Counted from the stretch's first letter, positions 52,789 through 61,275 are shown. The stretch is DNA of 64,000 nucleotides from Psychrobacillus sp042945595 (GCF_042945595.1 NZ_CP168493.1:434001-498000); one strand, 5' to 3'. Program-made: numbers and translations. Notes: generated from the letters alone by a model not told the origin.

Positions 52789-53553
52789 ATGGAGGGAAAA
52801 GTATTATTCATAACTGGAGCGGCAAGAGGAATCGGCTTTGATATTGCAAAAGCATTTTCTAACGCAGGTGCCCATGTAGTTATATCTGACTTGTCTCATG
52901 AAGCAATTGATGAAGCGGTTGTTAAAATAAATGGCAATGTTAAAGGAATCGTATGTGACGTAACGAAAGAAGCGGACATTCAAAGAGCGATTAACTTCAC
53001 CGTAGAAACTTTTGGGAGAATTGATATTCTTATAAATAATGCTGGTATGCAGCATGTTTCGATGATTGAAGATTTTCCTACAGAGAAGTTTGAGTTACTA
53101 GTAAAAATAATGCTTACTGCACCTTTTATCGCAATCAAACACGCATTACCTCAAATGAAAATACAAGGATTTGGACGAATTATCAATATGGCGTCGATTA
53201 ATGGTGTGATTGGATTTGCAGGAAAAGCTGCTTATAACTCAGCCAAACATGGGGTAATAGGATTAACAAAAGTAGCTGCACTTGAAACAGCGGTTGAAGG
53301 CATAACGGTAAATGCAATATGCCCTGGTTATGTAGACACGGAGCTCGTTCGAAATCAATTCGTAGATTTAGCCAAAACTCGAAATATCCAAGTGGAACAG
53401 GTGCTGGAAGAGATTCTGTATCCGCTTGTACCGCAAAAGCGATTACTTGATGTTCAAGAAATTACGGATTTAGCATTATACATTGCAAGTGATTCCGCAA
53501 GGGGTATGACGGGACAAGCAATTATTTTGGATGGCGGCTATACTGCTCAATAA
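52789..53553 (+). CDS. 3-hydroxybutyrate dehydrogenase-like SDR
   Basis: The 254-residue classical SDR has the cofactor motif ITGAARGIGFDIA, NNAG, the catalytic Ser in NMASINGVIG and YNSAKHG. The C-terminal stretches CPGYVDTELVRNQ and LVPQKRLLDVQEI are typical of D-3-hydroxybutyrate dehydrogenases, which make acetoacetate with NAD. A GGAGGAGGG site precedes the ATG. About 265 bp separate it from the amidohydrolase upstream with no clear terminator, so its link to that cluster is open. Confidence 0.8.
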   Translation: MEGKVLFITGAARGIGFDIAKAFSNAGAHVVISDLSHEAIDEAVVKINGNVKGIVCDVTKEADIQRAINFTVETFGRIDILINNAGMQHVSMIEDFPTEKFELLVKIMLTAPFIAIKHALPQMKIQGFGRIINMASINGVIGFAGKAAYNSAKHGVIGLTKVAALETAVEGITVNAICPGYVDTELVRNQFVDLAKTRNIQVEQVLEEILYPLVPQKRLLDVQEITDLALYIASDSARGMTGQAIILDGGYTAQ

Positions 53554-53566
53554 TATGGAGAAAATG

Positions 53567-53609
53567 TACGCTTGGAGTCAAGATTATTCGACTTTGAGCG
53601 TATTTTTTT
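53567..53609 (+). terminator. Terminator after the SDR gene
   Basis: A 13-bp stem (53567-53579 with 53590-53602, three G-U pairs) is followed by seven T. Confidence 0.8.
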
Positions 53610-53615
53610 GTGAGT

Positions 53616-53713
53616 AGTTGGAATTTTGAAGAGTTTAGTTGGAAAAATAGATGAATTAGTTGGAATTTAGAAGCATTTGGTTGGAAAAATAAATACTTTA
53701 GTTGGAATTCACC
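53616..53713. repeat. Tandem 21-bp AGTTGGAA repeat
   Basis: Five units start exactly 21 bp apart (53616, 53637, 53658, 53679, 53700), each with (A/G)GTTGGAA. Units alternate between a GGAATT and a GGAAAAA form, giving a 42-bp higher-order period. On the minus strand the phase would encode a heptad-like FQL pattern, but no ribosome binding site supports translation. Confidence 0.8.
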
Positions 53714-53830
53714 TAAAATAGTAGATGATTTTTTCGTAAGAAATATGCCCAGAGTCGTTCGGTCCTTATTTTTCGACAAAATTCATGGTAGACTTAGATT
53801 TCAACTTATTGTATAGAAGGACGTGTTTTT

Positions 53831-54829
53831 GTGGTAGGACGTAATGATTCTTGTCCATGCGGTAGTGGAAAGAAGTATAAAAAATGTTGTGAGTCGAAAG
53901 AGACCATTACAATAGAAGAAGTTCAAATTGAAGAGCTAGAACGTATATTACAAACATTTTATGATGAGTATCCAGAAAGAAAAGATCTATCCGAATTCTC
54001 GGAGTTAGTGAAAATATGGAGTGAACCGTTAAAACAATACTTGGATCAAGAAATGATTGAAGCCATTGTAATGGATGAATTCTTTTTCCATCAAAAAAAA
54101 GAAATTTGGGAAGGTTATTTAGAAAAACAACGGAAGAAAGTGGTTCGCCCTTCTACTTTAAGTGTTTTAGAGCAGTGGGATGGACCACGTGTTTACATAG
54201 GTGAAGTGGTTGACGTTGATGACACTTATATGACGGTAACGCATATTTTGACGGAGGAGATTATTCGACTAAGACGTGAAAGTGAGAAGCCAGTCCCAGT
54301 TGGTATGCATGTTTATTGTTTCATATTGCCTGATGGAACATTTAAAGAAAACAATTATTTAGCTATTTCTAGCTTAGTATTCTTCCCGACAGATCATAAA
54401 GAGTTGTTTGGAAATTTTGCAAAACGATTTAAGTCACAAAATGACCAATCAGTTCAAGAATTTGTGAAGGAAAACGGAATAGATTTTTGGCGCGTACTTG
54501 GAGAAAATGGCTATGAAGGTGGGGAGTATACTTTCTTCGAAGCAGGTGTTCTACAAGTTGCTATGGATTTCTTAGTAAAACATAATCGTGCATATAATGA
54601 CTTAATAGAAATAGTAGAAGATTATCTATTCGAACAACAACCGAAAGCGCGGAAGGAAGTGGCAATCGCTGCTGGGGCAATTCGCTTTGGGCAAGAAATT
54701 GGTTTATTTGAACCTTTAGAAATGACGGTTAAAGAAATTTCTGAGGCTTTTAATGTATCCACATCATCTTTAAATAAATATTACAATGATTTAATTACGT
54801 ATTATGAACATACAAAGGTTATTAACTAA
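53831..54829 (+). CDS. SEC-C zinc-motif protein with C-terminal HTH-like region
   Basis: A 332-residue protein with a GTG start. The N terminus is a textbook SEC-C motif (NDSCPCGSGKKYKKCC, Cys at positions 8, 10, 19 and 20), a zinc-binding tag found on SecA and many unrelated proteins. The centre is a charged domain with a strand-rich part (RVYIGEVVDVDDTYMTVTHI). The C-terminal 60 residues (LEMTVKEISEAFNVSTSSLNKYYNDL) look like a helix-turn-helix. Probably a nucleic-acid or ribosome-associated factor; no specific function is known to me. It has its own terminator. Confidence 0.75.
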   Translation: MVGRNDSCPCGSGKKYKKCCESKETITIEEVQIEELERILQTFYDEYPERKDLSEFSELVKIWSEPLKQYLDQEMIEAIVMDEFFFHQKKEIWEGYLEKQRKKVVRPSTLSVLEQWDGPRVYIGEVVDVDDTYMTVTHILTEEIIRLRRESEKPVPVGMHVYCFILPDGTFKENNYLAISSLVFFPTDHKELFGNFAKRFKSQNDQSVQEFVKENGIDFWRVLGENGYEGGEYTFFEAGVLQVAMDFLVKHNRAYNDLIEIVEDYLFEQQPKARKEVAIAAGAIRFGQEIGLFEPLEMTVKEISEAFNVSTSSLNKYYNDLITYYEHTKVIN

Positions 54830-54836
54830 AATATTT

Positions 54837-54873
54837 AACGCCAAACAGAAGAAATTGTCTGCTTGGCGTTTTT
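54837..54873 (+). terminator. Terminator after the SEC-C gene
   Basis: AACGCCAAACAG pairs with CTGCTTGGCGTT (one mismatch) and ends in five T. Confidence 0.8.
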
Positions 54874-54926
54874 GTATGCTAAATAATATTCCAGTTCAAT
54901 ATCATTGTTTTAACAGAGTAGGATAC

Positions 54927-55100
54927 CTAATACTCTTTTTTTTGAGTGAAGTGTTCGGATGAATACTCTTCTTTCATTCCTTTCATTGGGGTATTGATAA
55001 AATTATCAAATTGCTTCGCCAGTTTGTCACGTGATTCTTTGTTTCGCATTAAGTATGCAGCTCCTAGTCCAATTGCAGTTAATGCTAGCTTGTTTTTCAT
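54927..55100 (-). CDS. Small protein, 57 residues, N-terminal hydrophobic segment
   Basis: The start at 55100 is supported by GAAAGGAGCG; an in-frame ATG at 55160 lacks a site. The product has a short hydrophobic segment (LALTAIGLGAAYLM), then a basic/acidic helix (RNKESRDKLAKQFDNFI) and a polar tail. It resembles small YtxH-like membrane-associated proteins in pattern only. Function unknown. It is divergent from mprF. Confidence 0.6.
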   Translation of the reverse strand: MKNKLALTAIGLGAAYLMRNKESRDKLAKQFDNFINTPMKGMKEEYSSEHFTQKKEY

Positions 55101-55236
55101 CCTATTCGCTCCTTTCGTATTGCTATGTATGTTACCCTGTTTCATGTAAAATAAACTCATAATAAAACAGTGCGTCTTGATTAATGATAAGATAAGCTTA
55201 ATTGGAAATGATATGAAAGAAAAGAGTTGATAAACT

Positions 55237-57813
55237 TTGAAAAAAATTTGGGAAATACCTTGGTTTTCGCGACTGATTAAAATAGTTCTTCCATTTTTAA
55301 TACTAATTGTGTTCTACTTTGAATCAAATCAGGCACTAAAAAATTTAGACTTTTCTCTTTTGAAAAATAATTTTAATAAGTTAGCACTGAATCAGATAAT
55401 AATTATTGTTTTTGCAGGGATCTTTGCGGTTTCCCCAATGGTTCTATATGATTTTGTTTTGCGTCGACATCTACAACTGAAAGTTCCAGTCAAAAAGACA
55501 ATAGTTTATTCTTGGACATCTAACACCGTGTCAAACTTCATTGGTTTTGGCGGTATAGCAGGAATGATGATTCGTACTTTTTTTTATGGTCAACATGGCT
55601 ACGAGAAAAAAGCGCTTGTGAAAGGAATAGGATTAATTACTTTATTTTACTTAACTGGTATGTCTTTGTTGAGCTGGTTGCCATTACTCGGAATTATTCA
55701 TACACCTATTTTTGATCAAGTGAAATGGATTCACGTTGCCCTTTTAGGAATTGCACTATATTTCCCTATTTTGCTAATTAGTATAAAAAGGAAAAGAGAT
55801 ACACTCGCTCCAGAACGAATTAGTAGGAAAAGTATTTTTTCGTTAGCTGTTATTTCTCTTTTGGAGTGGAGTTTTGCTTTCATTTTGATTTATATAATTT
55901 CTGGTTTTCTAGGGGTTTCAGTATCTGTTCCAAGTATGTTTGCTACATTCATTGTAGCATCCTTCGCGGGTATAATAAGTATGTTACCTGGTGGAATAGG
56001 CTCGTTTGATTTGATGTATTTGCTTGGAATGGAAGGGATCGGAGTTCCAACTGGAACAACTCTCTTAATTTTGCTTCTATATAGAATTAGTTATTTTATC
56101 ATTCCAGCTATATTAGGGGCAGTTACGTTATTAATTTATTTCTGGGGAGAGCTAAACCAAAAGTTAAATCGAATCCCAGCGATTATTTTGCAAAATATTA
56201 GTCATTGGTTTGTTACTATTTTTGTTTTATCGGCTGGGATCATTTTGTTATTATCCGCAGCAATTCCAGCTGCACTTGAAAGAGTAAAGTTGGCAAACGA
56301 AATTTTAGCTTTACCAGTGATGAATATGTCCCATAAGTTTACGGTTGGTTTAGGGATTTCTCTCTTAATGTTGACTAGAGGGATACAATATCGAGTGAAA
56401 TGGGCTTACGATTTAACCTTAGTTGCATTAGTGGTTGCAGCAGTTTTCTCGTTATCCAAATGGTTTGACTACGAAGACGCGACTTTCGTATTAGTTGTTT
56501 TCCTCATATTACTCATGTCTAAGAAACGTTTTTATCGAGAAAATTTTGTGCCAACTTGGGGTAAATCCATAACAGATATTATTGGAATTACAGTTATTTT
56601 AGGAATATTTTTGTTTATTGGGTACGTAAATTTACCCTCATCAACGATATCCATTCCAGTGAAATTGCAACCATACGTTATAACAGATTCCACCGATTTA
56701 TTTATTAGTGCAATTATAGGTGTCGTTCTTGCCATCTTGTATATGTCTATAGGTTACTTGCTCAACAAGCCGAGGCATTTTCCTTTTGAAAAATCTACAA
56801 CATATGAAAGTGACATAAAAGAGCACCTCGACAAATATGGAGGTACAGTGTTATCTCATTTGATTTTCCTGCATGATAAATATATCTATTGGAATCAATC
56901 CAAAACAGTGATGGTTTCTTTTCAGAGGTACTCAGATAAACTAATTGTTTTAGGCGATCTAATAGGGGAGAAAAAAGATATTCTTCGAGCAATGGAGGAA
57001 TTTCATGATCGTGCAAATTTATATGGCTATACGCCAGTTTATTATCAAGTTACTTCTAAAATGTTCCCGTACCTTCATGAAAATGGCTATGACTTTTTTA
57101 AACTAGGAGAAGAAGCATTTGTTAATCTTCCTACCTTTGATTTAGCTGGAAAGAAAATGAAAAATTTGCGTGCTAATAAAAATAAACTGGAGAGGGAAGG
57201 ATATCAACTTAAAGTAATTCAACCCCCTCATTCAGATGAGTTTATCGCAAGCCTAAAACCAATCTCAGATGAGTGGTTGGATGGACGAAAAGAAAAAGGA
57301 TTTTCTTTAGGTTGGTTTAATCCTTCGTATTTAAAATCAATTCCAATTGCTTTAGTAGTTGATAGAGATGGAAAAACGATTGCATTTTGTAATATAATGC
57401 CTGCTTACGATGGAGGAGAAATGGTTTCTGTTGATCTGATGAGATATGGAAAGAATGCTCCAAATGCCACAATGGATTATCTGTTTATCAAATTGTTTGA
57501 ATGGTACAAAGAAGAAAATTATGTGAAGTTCAATTTAGGAATGGCTCCTTTGGCGAATGTCGGGCTTTCCAAATATTCATTTTTAACGGAGAAAATTGCA
57601 TATCAAATTTTCTTATACGGCCAAGCGGTTTACCATTTTAAAGGATTAAAAATGTTTAAAGAAAAATATGCAGATCAATGGGAGCCTAAGTATTTGGCAC
57701 TTCGAAAAAAATCTTCCTTGCCAATTACAATGGCACAAGTATCTTTGCTGATTGCTCGTTCGGGACCTGTCCATAAAAATAGATGGTGGACTATGTTTTC
57801 GAAATTTTATTGA
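55237..57813 (+). CDS. mprF: Phosphatidylglycerol lysyltransferase MprF
   Basis: The 858-residue length is that of full MprF. The N-terminal half contains about fourteen membrane helices forming the flippase, with the family block NTVSNFIGFGGIAGMMIR and SMLPGGIGSFDLMYL. The C-terminal soluble synthase (about 520-858) has GNAT-like folds with LIFLHDKYIYWNQS, DEWLDGRKEKGFSLGWF and FNLGMAPLANVG. It transfers lysine (or alanine) from tRNA to phosphatidylglycerol and exposes the product outside, lowering sensitivity to cationic peptides. The start is TTG at 55237; the ribosome binding site is a modest AAGAAAAGAG. It stands alone. Confidence 0.94.
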   Translation: MKKIWEIPWFSRLIKIVLPFLILIVFYFESNQALKNLDFSLLKNNFNKLALNQIIIIVFAGIFAVSPMVLYDFVLRRHLQLKVPVKKTIVYSWTSNTVSNFIGFGGIAGMMIRTFFYGQHGYEKKALVKGIGLITLFYLTGMSLLSWLPLLGIIHTPIFDQVKWIHVALLGIALYFPILLISIKRKRDTLAPERISRKSIFSLAVISLLEWSFAFILIYIISGFLGVSVSVPSMFATFIVASFAGIISMLPGGIGSFDLMYLLGMEGIGVPTGTTLLILLLYRISYFIIPAILGAVTLLIYFWGELNQKLNRIPAIILQNISHWFVTIFVLSAGIILLLSAAIPAALERVKLANEILALPVMNMSHKFTVGLGISLLMLTRGIQYRVKWAYDLTLVALVVAAVFSLSKWFDYEDATFVLVVFLILLMSKKRFYRENFVPTWGKSITDIIGITVILGIFLFIGYVNLPSSTISIPVKLQPYVITDSTDLFISAIIGVVLAILYMSIGYLLNKPRHFPFEKSTTYESDIKEHLDKYGGTVLSHLIFLHDKYIYWNQSKTVMVSFQRYSDKLIVLGDLIGEKKDILRAMEEFHDRANLYGYTPVYYQVTSKMFPYLHENGYDFFKLGEEAFVNLPTFDLAGKKMKNLRANKNKLEREGYQLKVIQPPHSDEFIASLKPISDEWLDGRKEKGFSLGWFNPSYLKSIPIALVVDRDGKTIAFCNIMPAYDGGEMVSVDLMRYGKNAPNATMDYLFIKLFEWYKEENYVKFNLGMAPLANVGLSKYSFLTEKIAYQIFLYGQAVYHFKGLKMFKEKYADQWEPKYLALRKKSSLPITMAQVSLLIARSGPVHKNRWWTMFSKFY

Positions 57814-57817
57814 AAAA

Positions 57818-57963
57818 ATTACCGAAAAAGAATGTGAAGTGACGTACTTACTTCACGTTCTTTTTGATTTCTCCTGGTAATAGTGTAGCCAATGTTTCGT
57901 CCAAAGCACTCTGGAAATAGTATAGACAAGATGCACTTAATGGAAGCTTGCGCTTTTCTTATC
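57818..57963 (+). repeat. Dispersed intergenic repeat, copy 3 (right part only)
   Basis: It begins 5 nt after the mprF stop. It contains ATTACCG, the hairpin GAATGTGAAGT/ACTTCACGTTC (57830-57860) followed by five T, GGTAAT, and the conserved tail ending CTTTTCTTAT. The left part found in copies 1 and 2 is absent. Here the hairpin with its T-run probably terminates mprF. Confidence 0.72.
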
Positions 57964-58032
57964 CAAAATGGTTTAGCGTGAAGAAAATAGGTTAAACAAA
58001 GGCTAAAGACATGAAAAGGAGCGATTAATAAG

Positions 58033-58257
58033 ATGGATAAAATTTCTGAAGATCATGGTCACCAACATAAAAAGGGACATATACCAGATAATCCGGATGA
58101 GGTGAAAACGGATAAAAAAAGCATTTTTGATATGGACAAAGATATGCAAACTGTCGATCCAGTTCCTGTAGAAGAGTTAAATGAAAAAGTAAAAGACGAA
58201 AAAAACAAGCGGAAGACAAAATCTACTTCATCAAGTGAAGAACGCTTTCCAGATTAA
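58033..58257 (+). CDS. Small hydrophilic protein, 74 residues
   Basis: The frame opens with ATG behind AAAGGAGCG and ends in TAA. The product is very rich in Lys, Asp, Glu and Ser, with no hydrophobic segment, and begins MDKISEDHGHQHKKGH, a His-rich start that might bind metal. No family is recognised. The composition suggests a disordered protein. The gene precedes a lipoprotein gene by 80 nt. Confidence 0.6.
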   Translation: MDKISEDHGHQHKKGHIPDNPDEVKTDKKSIFDMDKDMQTVDPVPVEELNEKVKDEKNKRKTKSTSSSEERFPD

Positions 58258-58336
58258 ATCGGCGTTCGTTTATGATTCCATTTTTATGGATATACCTTAG
58301 TTAGTCTTAAAATACAACACAACGAGGGGATATATC

Positions 58337-58789
58337 ATGAAAATGCAAAAATACTCGATATATGGAAGTGCTTTACTGGTAATCGCATTATTACTAGGCG
58401 CTTGCGGAGATAAAGAAAAAGTGAAAAGTGCGTCAACAGTAGATGAAGAAAAGAGTGACTTTGGATTTCAATCTTTTGATTTAGAGGTAGATACAGCGGA
58501 TCATAAAGAGGCAATTGAGGCATCAATTGAGATAAAGGGATCGACCATAGAAGCTGAATATGTGAATCGAATTGAGCCGAAGAAATTAAAGGGCGATAAA
58601 GCATATGATGAGATGCTACCCATGTTGAAGAAAATAGATCTATCAAAAGATATGACCAAGGACGATGTGATTAAAAAAGTATCCAAAGCATTCGATGTGG
58701 AGGATTACACGAAGTTCGATTTAGAAGTGGAATTTTCAGATGGAAAACAAAAAGTATACAAAGATAAAAAAAGTAAAAAAAGTAAATAA
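58337..58789 (+). CDS. YusW-like lipoprotein
   Basis: A 150-residue precursor with a lipoprotein signal (ALLVIALLLGACG, Cys at residue 23 or 24). The mature part has the layout of the YusW-like family: FGFQSFDLEVDT, then ASIEIKGSTIEAEYVNR, and a repeated small domain ending FDLEVEFSDGKQKVYKD. The function is unknown; it is extracytoplasmic and membrane-anchored. GAGGGG precedes the start. Confidence 0.78.
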   Translation: MKMQKYSIYGSALLVIALLLGACGDKEKVKSASTVDEEKSDFGFQSFDLEVDTADHKEAIEASIEIKGSTIEAEYVNRIEPKKLKGDKAYDEMLPMLKKIDLSKDMTKDDVIKKVSKAFDVEDYTKFDLEVEFSDGKQKVYKDKKSKKSK

Positions 58790-58796
58790 ATTATTT

Positions 58797-58832
58797 GCCA
58801 AGTCATGATTTAGTTCATAACTTGGCTTTTTT
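58797..58832 (+). terminator. Terminator after the YusW-like gene
   Basis: GCCAAGT pairs with ACTTGGC, with additional ATGA/TCAT pairing inside, and six T follow. Confidence 0.78.
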
Positions 58833-58862
58833 GTTGTGAATTAAAATGATATAGGAACCATA

Positions 58863-58910
58863 ATAGTGTATGATACATAGTATATAGAATAGTGTATGTC
58901 ACATAGTATA
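58863..58910. promoter_or_regulatory. Duplicated operator upstream of padR
   Basis: Two 22-bp direct repeats (58863-58884 and 58889-58910) start 26 bp apart and differ at only two central bases. The first has the perfect palindrome TGTATGATACA; the second reads TGTATGTCACA. They end 6 nt before the padR ribosome binding site and contain TAGTAT elements usable as -10 boxes. Autorepression by the PadR protein is the natural inference. Confidence 0.7.
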
Positions 58911-58926
58911 AAAAGTGAGGTGGAAT

Positions 58927-59274
58927 ATGAGTAAGTTATTAAGTTCATTAATTACAGAATTAAGACGTGGGACGTTGACATTAGCTGTCTTGAGCCAGTT
59001 GCGTACCCCGCAATACGGATATTCGCTTGTCCAATTACTGGAGAAATCCAATGTCTTAATTGATCAAAGTACCTTATACCCTTTGCTTCGACGATTAGAA
59101 AAACAAGAGTTAGTAGTAAGTAGCTGGGACACTTCTGACAGTAGACCACGGAAGTATTATGTATTAAGCGAATATGGAATAGAAATTTTCGAACAGTTGA
59201 AAAAAGAGTGGGAAAAAACTTCAAGCGAGCTTTACACATTATTGAAAGGAGATGAAGGCGATGCACCTAATTGA
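58927..59274 (+). CDS. PadR-family transcriptional regulator
   Basis: The 115-residue protein starts at the ATG at 58927 with GAGGTGG upstream; the GTG at 58915 lies within that site. The winged helix is typical of PadR: RGTLTLAVLSQL, YGYSLVQLLEKS, STLYPLLRRLEKQELV and the wing SRPRKYYVLSEYG. A short C-terminal helix gives dimerisation. It overlaps a membrane-protein gene, the standard PadR plus HAAS/DUF1700 pairing. Confidence 0.9.
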   Translation: MSKLLSSLITELRRGTLTLAVLSQLRTPQYGYSLVQLLEKSNVLIDQSTLYPLLRRLEKQELVVSSWDTSDSRPRKYYVLSEYGIEIFEQLKKEWEKTSSELYTLLKGDEGDAPN

Positions 59275-60259
59275 TATTTATATCCAGGAAGTAACTCGTA
59301 GACTTCCTGAGAAGAACCGCAACGATATTGCGCTTGAGCTACAGTCGACAATTGAGGATATGCTACCAGAAAATTTTACAGAGGAAGATGAAAAGGAAGC
59401 ACTTGCTAAGCTTGGAAGTCCAGTAACACTAGCTAGCGGCTATTTAGATCGTCCAATGCATTTGATAGGACCATATTATTTCGGCATATATGTAACTTTA
59501 CTGAAAATGATATTGCCAATTGCAGCAACTATTGCGCTCATAGTATCCATATCGGAGAGTATACTCTCTTATAATGCCAATGAAACAGTGATAAATATAG
59601 TTCTTACTATTATAGGTAAAGGTATAGTAGAAATTCTAAGTACATTAATGCAGTCATTTTTTTGGATAACGATTATTTTTGCAATCTTGGAACGTGCAAA
59701 TATTTCAAATGAAAAACTGTCTATAAAAACTAGTTTGAAAGACTGGACTCCTGATGATTTAAAACGTATTCCATCTATTTTGAAAGAGAAAAAAATACCT
59801 AAATCTAAAATATTCGGAAGCTTATTGGAAATTGCAATCTTAACCGTTATCTATTTTAATGGAGTTAAGTTACTTGGTGTGTATGAGAACACACATGGTA
59901 AATTACAGATGACAATACCTTCCTTTAATGAAGAGGTTCTACAGTCTTATTGGTTAATTGTCGTTATTGGAATTGCTGTGGAAGTTGCTTTAGTATGCTA
60001 TAAATTTGTTGTTAGTCAATGGACTATGAAAGTTGCAACTTTAAACATTGTACGACATGTCATATCTTCTATAGTTTTTATTGTTTTGTTCAGTAATTCT
60101 AGTTTGATAAATCCTGATTTTATTGAGTATTTAGAAGGGCTGCTGAATAGTCCATTTGAAATGAAAAGCTCTTTACATCTAGGACTTATCTTGTTATTTG
60201 TAGCCTTTGCAGTCATTGATGTAATTAAAGGGTTTAGAAAAGCTAATATTAGTAGCTAA
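59261..60259 (+). CDS. HAAS-domain membrane protein, partner of PadR
   Basis: The protein has 332 residues from the ATG at 59261, which has AAAGGAG at 9-nt spacing; the ATG at 59252 would have none. An N-terminal helical HAAS/DUF1700-type domain (IQEVTRRLPEKNRNDIALELQSTIEDML, then EALAKLGSPVTLASGYL) precedes about six membrane helices. Such proteins are co-regulated with PadR repressors; their function is unknown, with a proposed role in signal relay. The gene overlaps padR by 14 nt. Confidence 0.8.
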   Translation: MHLIDIYIQEVTRRLPEKNRNDIALELQSTIEDMLPENFTEEDEKEALAKLGSPVTLASGYLDRPMHLIGPYYFGIYVTLLKMILPIAATIALIVSISESILSYNANETVINIVLTIIGKGIVEILSTLMQSFFWITIIFAILERANISNEKLSIKTSLKDWTPDDLKRIPSILKEKKIPKSKIFGSLLEIAILTVIYFNGVKLLGVYENTHGKLQMTIPSFNEEVLQSYWLIVVIGIAVEVALVCYKFVVSQWTMKVATLNIVRHVISSIVFIVLFSNSSLINPDFIEYLEGLLNSPFEMKSSLHLGLILLFVAFAVIDVIKGFRKANISS

Positions 60260-60327
60260 GAGGAGACGCTGCGGCAACTCTTCTTTTTTTATCTATTATT
60301 ACAAAAATATTAAAAAATGAAATAGAG

Positions 60328-60353
60328 GTTTTTTTGTGATCTTGCACGGGTAA
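60328..60353 (+). promoter_or_regulatory. sigma-B-like promoter of the YflT-domain gene
   Basis: GTTTTT (60328-60333), a 14-nt spacer and GGGTAA (60348-60353) match the GTTTAA/GGGTAT general-stress consensus at 4/6 and 5/6 positions, with normal spacing. It lies 35 nt before the start of a general-stress-type gene. Confidence 0.6.
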
Positions 60354-60387
60354 ATAGTAAATAAGACAAAACCAAGGAGGAATCACC

Positions 60388-61218
60388 ATGAACATTGAAT
60401 CAAATCGACGAATTGAAGTAGCTCGTTCAGAGGAAGAGATGTATGAAAAGTTGGAACTCCTGCAAGAACAAGGTTATGCTGAAAGTGATATCCATGTTAT
60501 ATCAAAAGAAAATTCACACTTGAATACACTTAATCGTCATTCAGAAGTGTCTACTCATGAAGCAGGTTCTTTTATGGACACATTTAAATCATGGTTTACT
60601 GGAGAAGATGCAGTAACAGAAGGATTACGGAAATTAGATTTAAATGAACATGAAACAGAACGCTATGCAAAAGAAGTAGCAAACGGATGCATTGTTCTAT
60701 ACACCGATGTTTTAACTCATGCAGATGATGCTATTTATGGAACGCATCAAAATGAACTTGAATACACGGACACAGAAGGAACAGATGTTGTCCAATCTCG
60801 ATTTATGGAAACGGGAGTACCGTTGAGTGACTATGCAAAAGAACAAGGATTTACTCCATCAACAAACAAATTCGTCAATGAAACAGAGGGGAGATTTGAC
60901 GAACCCCAAGATAGATTTGTTCGGGGAGAGACATTTGCCACTGATCCATATTTAGCAAAAGGGGAGAATCATATTGGTACTTCCATGCAAGAAGAAAAGA
61001 TTGTACAAGAACATCGACCGACCATTAAAGATAGTGTTACTGAGGAAAGAAAAAACTATGGGACACAATCTCCAGGAGTAGATACAAATTTAGGCCCAGC
61101 AGCTTTTGGTAGGGAAGTTTTAGAGGATGAAGAAAGTCATTCTCAGGAACAATACGAAGAGAAACTAGAAAGAGAAAGACATTTGGATGATATTAATCCT
61201 TTGAATCGTCTTTATTAA
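60388..61218 (+). CDS. YflT/YsnF-type general stress protein
   Basis: A 276-residue hydrophilic protein. The first 110 residues match the heat-induced YflT domain (RRIEVARSEEEMYEKLELLQEQGY, then KEVANGCIVLYTD). The rest is low-complexity, rich in Glu, Thr and His, and probably disordered, with RFVNETEGRFDEPQDRF-like repeats around 165-185. YflT is sigma-B dependent in B. subtilis, and the upstream sigma-B-like promoter fits. AAGGAGGA precedes the start. Confidence 0.8.
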   Translation: MNIESNRRIEVARSEEEMYEKLELLQEQGYAESDIHVISKENSHLNTLNRHSEVSTHEAGSFMDTFKSWFTGEDAVTEGLRKLDLNEHETERYAKEVANGCIVLYTDVLTHADDAIYGTHQNELEYTDTEGTDVVQSRFMETGVPLSDYAKEQGFTPSTNKFVNETEGRFDEPQDRFVRGETFATDPYLAKGENHIGTSMQEEKIVQEHRPTIKDSVTEERKNYGTQSPGVDTNLGPAAFGREVLEDEESHSQEQYEEKLERERHLDDINPLNRLY

Positions 61219-61237
61219 GTACCGAAAACTTATAGAT

Positions 61238-61275
61238 AAACCCCTTGTAGAGCTCAAAAACTACAAGGGGTTTTG
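61238..61275 (+). terminator. Terminator after the YflT-like gene
   Basis: AAACCCCTTGTAG (61238-61250) pairs perfectly with 61261-61273 and is followed by T. Confidence 0.82.

Noticed and set aside
52616..52813. 65-codon plus-strand ORF before the 3-hydroxybutyrate-dehydrogenase-like gene
   Set aside because: No ribosome binding site, overlaps the well-supported SDR start and its GGAGGAGGG site, and shows no family resemblance.
53616..53713. Possible CRISPR array
   Set aside because: Units are contiguous 21-bp repeats without unique spacers, and no cas gene is present in the window.
53522..53779. Minus-strand ORF with a repeated FQL pattern
   Set aside because: The pattern is produced by the 21-bp tandem repeat. 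The ORF runs into the SDR gene and its terminator and lacks translation signals.
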